In this document: one piece after another, positions 1-9,683 of the stretch
Layout of the letters: every line of letters begins with the position of its first letter
How positions within the stretch are numbered: position 1 is the stretch's first letter
Assembly (NCBI GenBank): GCA_017992765.1
Contig: JAGOOA010000001.1
Span: 31,961 to 95,960 of the forward strand
Reading direction: 5' to 3'
DNA: 64,000 nt
Source of the DNA: Syntrophorhabdaceae bacterium
GTDB lineage: Bacteria; Desulfobacterota; Syntrophorhabdia; Syntrophorhabdales; Syntrophorhabdaceae
Notes under the pieces: generated by a model
Told to the model about the DNA's origin: nothing
Databases searched by the model: none
What the model saw: only the letters and a program-made list of their open reading frames with translations
Made by a program: the position numbers and the translations under genes

Positions 1-54
1 GCAGTTATATCATAAGAATCCCTGTAAATAAAATAAATCTCTCATCCCCCCTCT

Positions 55-206
55 CCCTGACCCTCTCCCGCAAGGGGAGCGGGAACAATGATGCTGCAGT
101 GCTGCCTTTGCCCTGACCCTCTCCCGCGCGCGGGGGGAATGGCAGACCATCAAATGCATCCTTGATTTTGCCCTCTTCCCTCTCCCGCGCGCGGGGGGGA
201 TGGCAG
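55..206. repeat. GC-rich partly palindromic direct repeats
   Basis: Three related copies of a block beginning CCCTCTCCCGC occur near 60, 117 and 178. The last two share CTCTCCCGCGCGCGGGGGG and then ATGGCAG. The first carries CCCGCAAGGGGAGCGGG, which can fold on itself. The block lies directly upstream of the threonine synthase promoter and looks like an interspersed non-coding repeat. No gene is supported before position 252. Confidence 0.6.
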
Positions 207-213
207 CATTGTA

Positions 214-242
214 TTGCAAAAAAGCAGCGCATCCGGTATGCT
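214..242 (+). promoter_or_regulatory. Candidate promoter of threonine synthase
   Basis: TTGCAA (214-219), a 17-bp spacer and TATGCT (237-242) form a sigma70-like promoter. The -10 box ends 9 bases before the ATG at 252 and no Shine-Dalgarno sequence is present. The transcript would therefore be leaderless or nearly so. Confidence 0.45.
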
Positions 243-251
243 TTAACCGCC

Positions 252-1706
252 ATGGGAACGATCAGCTATTACAGCACGAACAACTACGACGAGAAGGTCA
301 ATTTTGAGACAGCCCTGCTCAAAGGGATGGCATCCAACTACGGGCTTTACATGATAGCACGGAAGGACGTGCCGGTACTTGCTCCGGAACGTATCAGGGC
401 TATGCGCCCTATGCCCTACGCACAGGTCGCCTTCGAGGTCCTCTACCCTTTTCTCGGCTCCGAAATACCCGCTGAAAAACTAAAGGGCCTCCTCGACGAT
501 GCATACCGTGAAGACAAGATCCCCACAAAAGTGCAGCTCATAACCGGCAGGACCTATATCATGTGGCTTACGCAGGGGCCTACATATTCCTTCAAGGATT
601 ATGCAGCCCGCTTTTTCGGCAGGGCGCTTAACTATTTTCTCGGCGAAAGAGGCCTCAAGAGGGTCGTGATCGTTGCCACAAGCGGCGATACGGGAGGGGC
701 CGTTGCGGATGCCCTCTATGGCCTTGACAACGTGGACAATATCGTCTTTTTCCCAAAAGGCTCCATCAGCGAGGGGCAGCGGAGGCAGATGACAACCCTG
801 GGGGGCAACATCTACGCCTTCGAGGTGAACGGCGATTTCGACGTCTGCCAGGCCCTTGCGAAAAACATCCTGGGAGATAAAAGGTTTGCCGAAGGACTTT
901 TCCATGACGGCGAACGGTTCACATCGGCAAATTCGATCAGCCTTGGAAGGCTTTTGCCTCAGGCGGTATACCCTTTTTACGCATACTCAAAGATCGATGC
1001 CGGCGATGAGCCGTTCATCGCGAGCGTCCCTTCAGGCAATTTCGGGAACATGATGGGGACGGTCGTTGCGCGGCAGATGGGCCTCCCTGTCGTAAGGCTT
1101 GTCTCCGGCGTGAACGAAAATACCGAATTCCCGGAGTTCCTCGAAACAGGGCGGTATGTCATACGGCCGTCCATCAGATCGCCCTCTTCGGCAATGATCG
1201 TTTCCCATCCAAGCAACCTGGTGCGGCTTATCGATTTTTACGGCGGCCACATGTACGACGAGCGCGATCCCGCTACGGGGAACGTAACAAGGCCCGGCAT
1301 CATTGACAGGATGCCCGACATGGATTCCATGAGAAAGGACATCATCTCAATGGGGGTCACCAATCCCCTCCACTATGAAACGATGAAGCTCGTCTTCGAG
1401 AAATACGGGATCATCCTTGATCCCCATGGCGCGGTCGGATGGAGAACGCTCGATATCTACCTCAACGGCCGGCACGACAGGCCGTCTGTGGTATACGAGA
1501 CCGCTGACCCGGGAAAGTTCCCTGAAGACGTGGCAGCGGCGGTAGGGGTCGTCCCGGCGCTCCCTGCGGGCATGATGAAGCAGGCCGTGCTCAAAGAAAG
1601 GGTTTACAGCATCGCCCACGAGCCCGAATACACGCAGGGAGGGCTGAAGCTCACCGACGGGCAGGTTAAAGAGGCAAAAGACAAGATCAGAGAGATATTC
1701 GTGTAG
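252..1706 (+). CDS. thrC: Threonine synthase
   Basis: PLP-dependent enzyme converting O-phosphohomoserine to threonine, the last step of threonine synthesis, in the cytosol. The 484 residues fit the longer E. coli/yeast-type subfamily. Visible motifs are the PLP-lysine segment SFKDYAARF (Lys115) and the phosphate-binding loop ATSGDTGG (142-149). The N-terminus reads SYYSTNN, like the usual YxSTR opening. The frame is open upstream to about 162, but that part translates the GC-rich repeat, so ATG 252 is preferred. No ribosome-binding site precedes it and a promoter -10 box lies 9 bases upstream. No other threonine-pathway genes are adjacent. Confidence 0.93.
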   Translation: MGTISYYSTNNYDEKVNFETALLKGMASNYGLYMIARKDVPVLAPERIRAMRPMPYAQVAFEVLYPFLGSEIPAEKLKGLLDDAYREDKIPTKVQLITGRTYIMWLTQGPTYSFKDYAARFFGRALNYFLGERGLKRVVIVATSGDTGGAVADALYGLDNVDNIVFFPKGSISEGQRRQMTTLGGNIYAFEVNGDFDVCQALAKNILGDKRFAEGLFHDGERFTSANSISLGRLLPQAVYPFYAYSKIDAGDEPFIASVPSGNFGNMMGTVVARQMGLPVVRLVSGVNENTEFPEFLETGRYVIRPSIRSPSSAMIVSHPSNLVRLIDFYGGHMYDERDPATGNVTRPGIIDRMPDMDSMRKDIISMGVTNPLHYETMKLVFEKYGIILDPHGAVGWRTLDIYLNGRHDRPSVVYETADPGKFPEDVAAAVGVVPALPAGMMKQAVLKERVYSIAHEPEYTQGGLKLTDGQVKEAKDKIREIFV

Positions 1707-1880
1707 ACGCGTACATGCGTGAATGTGTATAAGCGAAGACATGCTTAGGAGGTTGTGGAGCATTATCGCATATTCGCATCTACTCATATACAACTTCACC
1801 TTTAGCTTTTAGCCTTTCATTCACTTGCAGACGCCGGCGATAAATACCTTAAAAGTCTTAAAAAATCTACTGTTTCCGCG

Positions 1881-1909
1881 TTGACAACCCCATGGCCGGG
1901 CATTATATT
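1881..1909 (+). promoter_or_regulatory. Strong sigma70-type promoter of dnaK
   Basis: TTGACA (1881-1886), a 17-bp spacer and TATATT (1904-1909) are near consensus. They are followed by a leader of about 30 bases and an ideal AGGAGG (1931-1936) 8 bases before the dnaK ATG. No CIRCE-like inverted repeat (TTAGCACTC) was seen, so HrcA control is not evident. The rest of the 1707-1944 gap shows nothing else recognisable. Confidence 0.8.
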
Positions 1910-1944
1910 AACTTAGTTTTGAATACAATCAGGAGGATTAAAAA

Positions 1945-3855
1945 ATGGCTAAGAAAGTTATAGGGATAGACCTTGGAACGACGAACTCCGTCGTTGCGAT
2001 CATGGAAGGCGGCGAACCAAAGGTGATAATAAACGAAGAAGGGAGCAGGTTGACGCCAAGCGTCGTCGCTTTTACAAAGGACGGCGAGATACTGGTCGGC
2101 CAGACCGCAAAGAGGCAGGCGATCACAAACCCTGAGAACACCATATTTTCCATAAAAAGGTTCATGGGAAGGAGATTCAACGAGGTGCAGGGCGAGATCA
2201 AGACAGTGCCCTACAAAGTTGTCAGCGATCAGGACGGGAACGTGAGGGTCGATGTACGGGGGAAACAGTACACGCCGCAGGAGATTTCGGCATTTGTGCT
2301 TCAGAAGCTGAGAAAGTCTGCGGAGGCATACCTGGGCCAGGCGATCGACGACGCTGTCGTGACCGTACCTGCCTATTTTAATGATTCACAGAGGCAGGCG
2401 ACAAAAGACGCGGGCAGGATAGCAGGGCTGAACGTGCTCCGCATTATCAATGAGCCGACGGCGTCAGCTCTTGCCTACGGGCTGGACAAGAAAAAAGATG
2501 AGACCATAGCGGTCTATGACTTTGGCGGCGGCACATTTGACATTTCCATACTGGAGGTAGGGGACAACGTTGTTGAGGTCAAATCGACGAACGGCGATAC
2601 CCACCTCGGCGGCGACGATATCGATCAGAACGTTATTGACTGGATCGTCTCTGAATTCAAGAAAGACCAGGGCATTGATCTTTCCAAGGACAGGATGGCC
2701 CTCCAGAGGCTCAAGGAGGCTGCCGAAAGGGCAAAGATAGAGCTCTCGACCACGGTCGAAACAGAGATAAACCTTCCCTTTATCACTGCCGACAGCTCCG
2801 GCCCCAAGCACCTCAACCTGAAGCTGAGAAGGTCAGAGCTCGAAAAGCTTTCTGATGCCCTTATCCAAAGAACTATCGAGCCATGCAAAAGGGCCATTGA
2901 GGATGCAAAGCTGACCGCCAACAAGATAGACGAGGTCGTCCTTGTCGGCGGCTCAACAAGGATACCGAAGGTGCAGGAAGTGGTAAAAGAATTCTTTGGA
3001 AAAGAACCTCACAGAGGGGTCAACCCTGACGAGGTCGTCGCACTTGGCGCCGCGGTTCAGGCAGGGGTCCTTGCCGGCGAAGTGAAGGACGTGCTTCTTC
3101 TCGATGTTACCCCGCTGTCCCTCGGCATCGAAACGCTGGGCGGGGTGATGACCAAGATCATCGAGAGGAACACAACGATCCCGACCAAAAAAAGCCAGAT
3201 ATTTACCACCGCTGAAGACAGCCAGACAAGCGTGGAGATCCACGTGCTCCAGGGCGAACGGGAAATGGCGCGCGACAACAGGACCCTCGGGAAATTCCAC
3301 CTCATCGGCCTGCCGCCGGCGCCAAGGGGCATACCGCAGATCGAGGTCACCTTCGACATAGACGCGAACGGCATCCTCCACGTATCGGCAAAAGACCAGG
3401 CCACAGGCCAGGAGCAGAGCATAAGGATAACCGCGTCAACGGGATTGAGCGAAGAAGAGATAAAAAAGATGGTCAGAGATTCTGAAGCGCACGCCGAAGA
3501 AGACAAAAAGAAGAAAGAGGAGATCAGCCAGAAAAACCAGCTCGACAACATCATATACCAGACAGAAAAGACCATAAACGATAATAAGGACAAGGTGTCT
3601 GCGGAAGACATCAAGCCCATCGAAGACGCGTTGGGGCCTGCAAAAGACGCCCTGAAGAGCGGCGAGCCGGATCGGATAAAAAGAGCGATCGAAGACCTGA
3701 CTAAAGCTTCTCACAAGCTTGCCGAAATATTATACAAGAAGACTGCCCAGTCGACTTCGCAGGGCCCCGGGCAGGAGCAGGCAAGACAGTCTCAGGGAGG
3801 CCAGAAAAGGGATGACGACGTCGTCGATGCTGAGTTTGAGGATGTGAAAAAATAG
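1945..3855 (+). CDS. dnaK: Molecular chaperone DnaK (Hsp70)
   Basis: ATP-driven cytosolic chaperone that binds exposed hydrophobic segments of unfolded proteins. Length (636 residues) is normal. The N-terminal ATPase starts with GIDLGTTNS and holds YDFGGGTFD. The linker [13 protein letters not shown] is intact. The substrate-binding domain and helical lid follow, and the protein ends in the acidic tail [12 protein letters not shown] typical of bacterial DnaK. The start is fixed by AGGAGG at 1931. The stop codon overlaps the AGGAGG that serves lon, so the two genes are co-transcribed. grpE and dnaJ are not next to it. Confidence 0.98.
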   Translation: MAKKVIGIDLGTTNSVVAIMEGGEPKVIINEEGSRLTPSVVAFTKDGEILVGQTAKRQAITNPENTIFSIKRFMGRRFNEVQGEIKTVPYKVVSDQDGNVRVDVRGKQYTPQEISAFVLQKLRKSAEAYLGQAIDDAVVTVPAYFNDSQRQATKDAGRIAGLNVLRIINEPTASALAYGLDKKKDETIAVYDFGGGTFDISILEVGDNVVEVKSTNGDTHLGGDDIDQNVIDWIVSEFKKDQGIDLSKDRMALQRLKEAAERAKIELSTTVETEINLPFITADSSGPKHLNLKLRRSELEKLSDALIQRTIEPCKRAIEDAKLTANKIDEVVLVGGSTRIPKVQEVVKEFFGKEPHRGVNPDEVVALGAAVQAGVLAGEVKDVLLLDVTPLSLGIETLGGVMTKIIERNTTIPTKKSQIFTTAEDSQTSVEIHVLQGEREMARDNRTLGKFHLIGLPPAPRGIPQIEVTFDIDANGILHVSAKDQATGQEQSIRITASTGLSEEEIKKMVRDSEAHAEEDKKKKEEISQKNQLDNIIYQTEKTINDNKDKVSAEDIKPIEDALGPAKDALKSGEPDRIKRAIEDLTKASHKLAEILYKKTAQSTSQGPGQEQARQSQGGQKRDDDVVDAEFEDVKK

Positions 3856-3863
3856 GAGGATCA

Positions 3864-6218
3864 ATGGTAATTGGCTTTAAAAACGACAAGAGCATAAAAG
3901 ACAGGATCTTTATCCCTGCCGAGCTGCCCATATTGCCCCTTCGGGGCACCGTAGCCTATCCCGACCTCGTGATGCCGCTTATCGTGGGCCGGGAGAAATC
4001 TATACGCCTTGTGGATGACGCGATGAGCAGGGACAAGATGATCGCCATCATAACACAAAAAAATCCCGACATTGAAGACCCTGAGATAGAAGACCTCTAT
4101 ACAGTAGGCACGGTTGCCACGATCATGAAGATGGTCAAGATGGTCGACGGAAGCCAGAGGGTCGTCGTTCAGGGATTGTGCAGGTGCAGGCTCGTAGAAT
4201 TCACAGATAGGGAGCCGAACCTCCGGGCAAAGGTGCTCCCTATCTTCGAGGAATACATCAAGGACATAGAAGTCGACGCCATGTACATCAACCTGAAAAA
4301 CCTTTACAGGAAAGCGATCGAGATGGCGCCTTACCTCTCCTCGGAGCTAACGCAGATCGCGACGAAGGTAGAGAGCCCGGGGAACCTTGCCGACCTTATT
4401 GCCTCCACCATCAACATCAACGTCACCGAGAAGCAGGAGATCCTCGAAAAATTAGACCTCAAGGAAAGGCTCAAAAAAGTAACCATCTTCCTCAACAGGG
4501 AGGTTGAAACCCTCGAGCTGAGCAGCAAGATCCAGTCCCACGTCAAGGAAGGCATTGATAAAACGCAGAGGGAGTACTATCTCAGGGAACAGCTCAAGGC
4601 CATTCAAAAGGAGCTTGGCGACACGGATGACAGGCTCAGCGAGGTTGAGGAAGCAAGGAAAAAGATCATCGAGGCAAAGATGCCCGACGACGTCCGCAAG
4701 ATAGCTGAAAAAGAGCTCGACAGGCTCTCAAAAATGAGCACCATGTCGGCGGAATATACCGTATCGCGGACCTACCTCGACTGGCTCACGGAGCTGCCCT
4801 GGTCAAAGGCAACGGAAGACAACCTCGACATCGATGGGGCAAATACGATCCTCGACGAAGACCATTACAACCTGGTGAAGATAAAAAAGAGAATACTTGA
4901 ATATCTCGCGGTGAGGAAGTTGAAAGCCGACATGAAGGGGCCGATACTCTGTTTTGTCGGCCCTCCCGGCGTCGGCAAAACATCGCTCGGCAAGTCGATT
5001 GCGCGGGCCCTCGGAAGAAAGTTCATGAGAATGTCCCTGGGAGGCATACGGGATGAGGCAGAGATACGGGGGCACAGGAGAACCTATGTAGGGGCGCTGC
5101 CGGGGAGGATCATCCAGGGAATAAAAAAGGCCGGCTCCAACAACCCCATCTTCATGCTCGATGAGGTGGACAAGATCGGAATGGACTTCAGGGGCGACCC
5201 ATCGAGTGCGCTTCTTGAGGTGCTCGACCCTGAGCAGAACTGGTCTTTCAGCGACCATTACCTTGAAGTCCCCTTTGACCTCTCGAAGGTCATGTTCATC
5301 GCCACGGCAAATATGCTCGATCCTGTCCCGCCAGCACTGAAAGACAGGATGGAGGTGCTTGAACTGCCCGGCTACACGGAAGAAGAAAAGCTCATGATAG
5401 CGAAACAGTTTCTCATTCCCAAGGAGCGCTTTGAGCACGGCCTTAACGAAGACCTGATCGAATTTGAGGATGAGGCGCTGAAGGTGATCATCCGCGCCTA
5501 CACAAGAGAATCGGGTGTAAGGAACCTTGAGAGGGAGATTGCCGCGATCTGCAGGTCAGTGGCGAAAGATGTGGCGCAGGGCAAAACAGAAAAACAGGTC
5601 ATTACGGGAGATTCCATCCACGGCTACCTGGGCCCTATAAAATTCTTCGCTGAAGTGGCGGAAAGGACAAAGTACTCAGGCGTTGCAACGGGCCTCGCCT
5701 GGACGCCGACGGGAGGAGATATCCTGTTTATCGAATCCACCAAGATGAGAGGAAAGGGCACCCTCTCGCTCACCGGCCAGCTCGGGGATGTCATGAAAGA
5801 ATCGGCACAGGCGGCGCTGAGCTATATCCGGAGCAAGGCGAATGATTACAAGATCGCCGAAGACTTTTTTGAAAAAAACGACCTCCACGTTCACGTCCCC
5901 CAGGGCGCCATCCCCAAAGACGGCCCCTCGGCAGGGGTAACGATGCTCGTATCCCTCGTCTCCCTTCTGACAGATAAGCCGGTCAGAAACGACGTCGCAA
6001 TGACCGGCGAAATAACGCTCCGCGGGCTTGTGCTGCCCGTGGGCGGCATCAAACAAAAGGTCCTGGCCGCAAAGCGGGCAGGGATAAAAAGCGTCCTCCT
6101 GCCGAAGCTCAACGAAAAAGACCTTGAAGAGGTACCGGAAAGCATCAAAGAAAATATGGACTTCAAATTCATCGAGAGGATGGACGAGGCAGTAAATATC
6201 TGCCTTTCTGCACATTGA
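3864..6218 (+). CDS. lon: ATP-dependent protease Lon
   Basis: Homo-oligomeric AAA+ serine protease that degrades misfolded and regulatory proteins. The 784 residues show the LonN substrate domain (about 18-210), a coiled segment, and the AAA+ module with Walker A GPPGVGKTS (Lys372) and Walker B FMLDEVDKIG. The C-terminal protease domain has catalytic Ser689 in PKDGPSAG and Lys732 in GGIKQKVLAAK, i.e. a complete Ser-Lys dyad. It sits 8 bases after dnaK with AGGAGG overlapping the dnaK stop, so chaperone and protease are made together. A strong terminator follows. Confidence 0.98.
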   Translation: MVIGFKNDKSIKDRIFIPAELPILPLRGTVAYPDLVMPLIVGREKSIRLVDDAMSRDKMIAIITQKNPDIEDPEIEDLYTVGTVATIMKMVKMVDGSQRVVVQGLCRCRLVEFTDREPNLRAKVLPIFEEYIKDIEVDAMYINLKNLYRKAIEMAPYLSSELTQIATKVESPGNLADLIASTININVTEKQEILEKLDLKERLKKVTIFLNREVETLELSSKIQSHVKEGIDKTQREYYLREQLKAIQKELGDTDDRLSEVEEARKKIIEAKMPDDVRKIAEKELDRLSKMSTMSAEYTVSRTYLDWLTELPWSKATEDNLDIDGANTILDEDHYNLVKIKKRILEYLAVRKLKADMKGPILCFVGPPGVGKTSLGKSIARALGRKFMRMSLGGIRDEAEIRGHRRTYVGALPGRIIQGIKKAGSNNPIFMLDEVDKIGMDFRGDPSSALLEVLDPEQNWSFSDHYLEVPFDLSKVMFIATANMLDPVPPALKDRMEVLELPGYTEEEKLMIAKQFLIPKERFEHGLNEDLIEFEDEALKVIIRAYTRESGVRNLEREIAAICRSVAKDVAQGKTEKQVITGDSIHGYLGPIKFFAEVAERTKYSGVATGLAWTPTGGDILFIESTKMRGKGTLSLTGQLGDVMKESAQAALSYIRSKANDYKIAEDFFEKNDLHVHVPQGAIPKDGPSAGVTMLVSLVSLLTDKPVRNDVAMTGEITLRGLVLPVGGIKQKVLAAKRAGIKSVLLPKLNEKDLEEVPESIKENMDFKFIERMDEAVNICLSAH

Positions 6219-6241
6219 TTTATGTCCTTTACAGGGAACTG

Positions 6242-6273
6242 AAAGGGCAGCCTTCTGCGGCTGCCCTTTTTTG
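6242..6273 (+). terminator. Rho-independent terminator of dnaK-lon
   Basis: A perfect 11-bp stem, AAAGGGCAGCC (6242-6252) with GGCTGCCCTTT (6259-6269), has a 6-base loop and runs into a T tract. It lies 23 bases after the lon stop codon. Confidence 0.93.
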
Positions 6274-6308
6274 TTTGCATTTTTTGAGAAAGAACTTAAA
6301 AATATTGG

Positions 6309-6337
6309 TTGTAATGCATGAATCTTTTTGAGATAAT
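6309..6337 (+). promoter_or_regulatory. Candidate promoter of the kinase-phosphatase-FHA operon
   Basis: TTGTAA (6309-6314), a 17-bp spacer and GATAAT (6332-6337) fit a sigma70 promoter about 47 bases before the kinase ATG. A GAGGT ribosome site lies at 6374. The call rests on box spacing only. Confidence 0.45.
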
Positions 6338-6384
6338 GAAAACTGGGAGGGTTATAAGATATTCTTTCATAATGAGGTAATGCC

Positions 6385-8868
6385 ATGAAAAAGATCACTG
6401 ACATATTCGGCAAAGAATTCGCCATCGGGATGGTCATCATGCTTCTGGCGGTTGCAGCGTATTGGTTCAGGTGGGGCCCTATCGAAGGGCTGGAATACCG
6501 CTTTTACGATTTTGGCGCAAACCTTCGCGCAAAAACCTCCACGGCGCCGTTGGCGATCGTGGCGATCGACGACATAAGCATTGCCAAGATGGGGCGCTGG
6601 CCCTGGCCGAGAAGCTATATAGCCGAGATGATCGATACCCTTAAAAATTACGACGCCAAAGTGATCGGCGTTAACCTCCTCTATTCTGAAAGCGACGCCA
6701 ACCAGGGATTGTGGGAAGTACAGGACATCCTTAAAAAACTCGAAGGCGAGACAGGGCAACTGAAGAATAAGCAGTTTGGCGAGATCTACGGCGCCTTGAA
6801 GGAAGCTGAAAAAAGGCTCGATAATGATGCTGCCTTATCAGCTTCAATGGAAGCAAGCAAAAAGGTTGTTCTCCCCTTCTTCTTCACCCTCAGCTCCATG
6901 CCGGTGAGGGATGAGGTCAAGCTGCCCGAATATCTCAAGAACAATTCCATAGGAGTTACAAACCCGGATCATTTTCTCGGCGCCAGAGAGATCATCCCCC
7001 CGATCGCCGCCTTCGCGTCACATGCCTCTGCGATGGGCCATATCAATGTCGTTCATGACAGCGACAGGGCCGTGCGCGGCGAGCCTCTTTTTGTCAACTT
7101 CGGCAACAGGCTCTTCCCCTCTTTCGGCATGCAGCTTGCCCTCCGGTACCTCAACTATGACCTCAAAGATGCGACCATCTCGAACTCGATACGGATCAAG
7201 AACATCACTATCCCGACCTACGGAAAGAACACGATGCTTGTAAGCTTCAATAAAGGATTTCCTGTATACTCCTTCGTGGACATCATCGACAACAAGGTGC
7301 CCGGGGTGCAGTTCAAGAACAGGATCGTCATCATCGCACCCCATGCCACAGGGATGGGCACAACCTTCATTACGCCGATGGGCCCGAACATACCTTCATG
7401 GGTCCTCGTTGCCAATGTGATAGACAACATACTCCTCAACAATCATATTGTGCGCCTTTCCTGGGCCTTCTACCTTGAGCTCGCGGTCCTGATCATCTTC
7501 GGATTGTTCCTCGCCCTCGTTTTGCCAAGGATCCATGCAGGGATAACCGCCGTCATATCGGCGGCGCTTTTCCTCGGATGGTCGGCCGTCGGCTGGTTTC
7601 TTCTTGTGCAGTACGGATACTGGTTCAAGGTCATGTACCCGGCATTTCTCCTTGTCGTCGGCTACATCGTGACCGTTTCTTCCCGGTACCTCTTTACGGA
7701 AAGGGCCAAAGAGCGCGTCGAGGCGGACAGCGTTGAAACGAACAAGATGCTCGGGCTTTCTTTCCAGGGCCAGGGCATGCTCGACATGGCCTTTGAAAAA
7801 TTCAGAAAGTGCCCTGTTGAGGACGAATCGGTGAAGGAGCTCGTCTACAACCTCGGCCTCGACTTTGAGAGAAAACGGCAGTTCAACAAGGCCGTTGCCG
7901 CATATGAGCATATTATGCAGGCAGGCGAGTTCAAGGACATTGGGGAAAGGATCGGCAAGCTTAAGTCGGTCGGCCAGACGGTGATATTCGGCCCGTCAGG
8001 GGGGAGAAAGGATGCCACCGTCCTCATCGACGGGGCCGAGACAAAACCCACCCTTGGACGCTACGAGATCATGAAAGAGCTGGGGCGTGGCGCAATGGGA
8101 ACGGTCTACCTTGGCAAAGACCCCAGGATCAACAGAGAGGTGGCTATCAAGACGCTGCGATACGATGATTTCGAGGAAGACCAGGTAGCGGAGCTGAAGC
8201 AGAGGTTCTTCCGCGAGGCAGAAGCAGCGGGCAAGCTCTCGCACCCCAATATCGTTACCATATACGATGTGGGCGAGGATTACGAGATCGCCTACATGGC
8301 GATGGAGCTCCTCGACGGCTCCGACCTTGCAAAATACACGCAGAAGGATAGCCTTCTCCCCCTGAAAGAAGTCACAAGGATCATATCATCCGTCTCTTCG
8401 GCCCTCGATTATGCGCACGAGAACGGCGTTGTTCACCGGGACATCAAGCCTGCGAATATCATGATACTCAAGAACGGGGAGGTTAAGGTTGCCGATTTCG
8501 GCATTGCGAGGGTCATGGCAACATCGAGGACGCAGACAGGGGTAGTAATGGGCACGCCGAGCTACATGTCGCCGGAGCAGATTGCCGGGCAGAAGGTAGA
8601 CGGACGCTCGGACCTTTTCTCCCTCGGCGTCGTCTTCTTTGAGCTTCTTACAGGAGAAAAGCCCTTCGGCGGGGACAGCATCACAACCCTCATGTACAAT
8701 ATTACCAATTCGCCTCCTCCTCCATTGAAGGATATCGCCCCTGCCGTGCCTGAGTTCTGCGAATCCATCATCGTGCGGCTACTCGCCAAGGAAAAAGATA
8801 ACCGGTACCAGCACGGCAAAGAGCTGGCAAATGACATCGAAAGATATATGGAGAGCTTCGGGGGATAA
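6385..8868 (+). CDS. CHASE2 sensor Ser/Thr protein kinase
   Basis: Membrane receptor kinase of the Hanks type. An N-terminal membrane segment (about 13-28) precedes an extracytoplasmic CHASE2 domain (about 35-335, with the characteristic RWPWPR). Three membrane helices follow (about 350-445), then a short TPR-like stretch (about 460-525). The cytosolic kinase domain (about 555-825) has the glycine loop GRGAMG (567-572), VAIK with Lys589, catalytic HRDIK (Asp686) and DFG (704-706), so it should be active. The ligand is unknown. It is followed after 2 bases by a PP2C phosphatase and then an FHA protein, a classical phospho-Ser/Thr circuit. A second CHASE2 protein, a cyclase, lies about 4 kb downstream. 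Confidence 0.92.
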   Translation: MKKITDIFGKEFAIGMVIMLLAVAAYWFRWGPIEGLEYRFYDFGANLRAKTSTAPLAIVAIDDISIAKMGRWPWPRSYIAEMIDTLKNYDAKVIGVNLLYSESDANQGLWEVQDILKKLEGETGQLKNKQFGEIYGALKEAEKRLDNDAALSASMEASKKVVLPFFFTLSSMPVRDEVKLPEYLKNNSIGVTNPDHFLGAREIIPPIAAFASHASAMGHINVVHDSDRAVRGEPLFVNFGNRLFPSFGMQLALRYLNYDLKDATISNSIRIKNITIPTYGKNTMLVSFNKGFPVYSFVDIIDNKVPGVQFKNRIVIIAPHATGMGTTFITPMGPNIPSWVLVANVIDNILLNNHIVRLSWAFYLELAVLIIFGLFLALVLPRIHAGITAVISAALFLGWSAVGWFLLVQYGYWFKVMYPAFLLVVGYIVTVSSRYLFTERAKERVEADSVETNKMLGLSFQGQGMLDMAFEKFRKCPVEDESVKELVYNLGLDFERKRQFNKAVAAYEHIMQAGEFKDIGERIGKLKSVGQTVIFGPSGGRKDATVLIDGAETKPTLGRYEIMKELGRGAMGTVYLGKDPRINREVAIKTLRYDDFEEDQVAELKQRFFREAEAAGKLSHPNIVTIYDVGEDYEIAYMAMELLDGSDLAKYTQKDSLLPLKEVTRIISSVSSALDYAHENGVVHRDIKPANIMILKNGEVKVADFGIARVMATSRTQTGVVMGTPSYMSPEQIAGQKVDGRSDLFSLGVVFFELLTGEKPFGGDSITTLMYNITNSPPPPLKDIAPAVPEFCESIIVRLLAKEKDNRYQHGKELANDIERYMESFGG

Positions 8869-8870
8869 GA

Positions 8871-9680
8871 ATGGGATTCGTCGTAAGCGGAAAGACAGAC
8901 ATAGGTGTCGTACGCCAGAACAACGAAGATAACCTTTATATTTCCCAAGATGACGGGCTTCTGCTCGTGGCAGACGGCATGGGGGGGCATGCGTCAGGAG
9001 AGGTGGCCAGCAAGATCACCGTTGATATCATGCGGGACTATTTCAGCGGCGTGAAGGAAGGTCGTCAGCTTCAGATAGGGCCTTACCAGGAGGACCTGAC
9101 AGAGCCGACAAACAGGCTGGGCTCGGCGATACGCCTTGCCAACCAGGCGATCTATGAGGCAGCGCAAGGCAATCCCCTGTGGCACGGCATGGGCACCACG
9201 ATCGCGGCGGTCCTGATCACGGGCAACAGGCTCAGCATCGCCCACGTGGGCGACAGCCGCGTCTACCTCATCAGGGAAGGCAGCATGGAGCAGCTTACCG
9301 ACGACCACTCCTTCGTATCGGAGCAGGTAAAGCGGGAGATCATCTCAAAGGAGCAGGCAAAGGCGTCAGAGATGAAGAATGTCCTCACGAGGGCCCTCGG
9401 CGTTCATCCTGAGGTCGAGGTCGATCTTGAAGAATTGAGCCTTCTCGACGGCGACATGCTGGTCCTCTGCACTGACGGCCTTACCGGGATGGTCGATGAC
9501 GACGAGATATTTGCCATCATCAATACGCTGCGTGATCCTGCGGTTGCATGCGAGGACCTTATTGCCCGCGCCAATCAGAACGGAGGCAAGGACAACGTCA
9601 CCGTTGTTGTTGCTGAGATCGAAAAGAAAAAAGGATGGTTCTACCGCTTATTACATTTTAAAGAATGGTTCAGGAGGTGA
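8871..9680 (+). CDS. PP2C-family Ser/Thr protein phosphatase
   Basis: Metal-dependent phosphatase, 269 residues, likely reversing the upstream kinase. PP2C motifs are all present: RQNNEDN, LLVADGMGGHASGEVAS, HVGDSRVYLIR, CTDGLTGMVDDDE and GGKDNVTVVV. They supply the metal-binding aspartates. No membrane segment is present, so it is cytosolic. Its start follows the kinase stop by 2 bases and its stop overlaps the ribosome site of the FHA gene, so the three proteins are translated from one message. Confidence 0.93.
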   Translation: MGFVVSGKTDIGVVRQNNEDNLYISQDDGLLLVADGMGGHASGEVASKITVDIMRDYFSGVKEGRQLQIGPYQEDLTEPTNRLGSAIRLANQAIYEAAQGNPLWHGMGTTIAAVLITGNRLSIAHVGDSRVYLIREGSMEQLTDDHSFVSEQVKREIISKEQAKASEMKNVLTRALGVHPEVEVDLEELSLLDGDMLVLCTDGLTGMVDDDEIFAIINTLRDPAVACEDLIARANQNGGKDNVTVVVAEIEKKKGWFYRLLHFKEWFRR

Positions 9681-9683
9681 CCT

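Noticed and set aside
162-251. Upstream extension of threonine synthase
   Set aside because: The extra 30 residues are a translation of the GC-rich repeat and the promoter boxes; the protein family starts at SYYSTNN.
1707-1944. CIRCE element for HrcA control of dnaK
   Set aside because: No TTAGCACTC inverted repeat is present in the gap.
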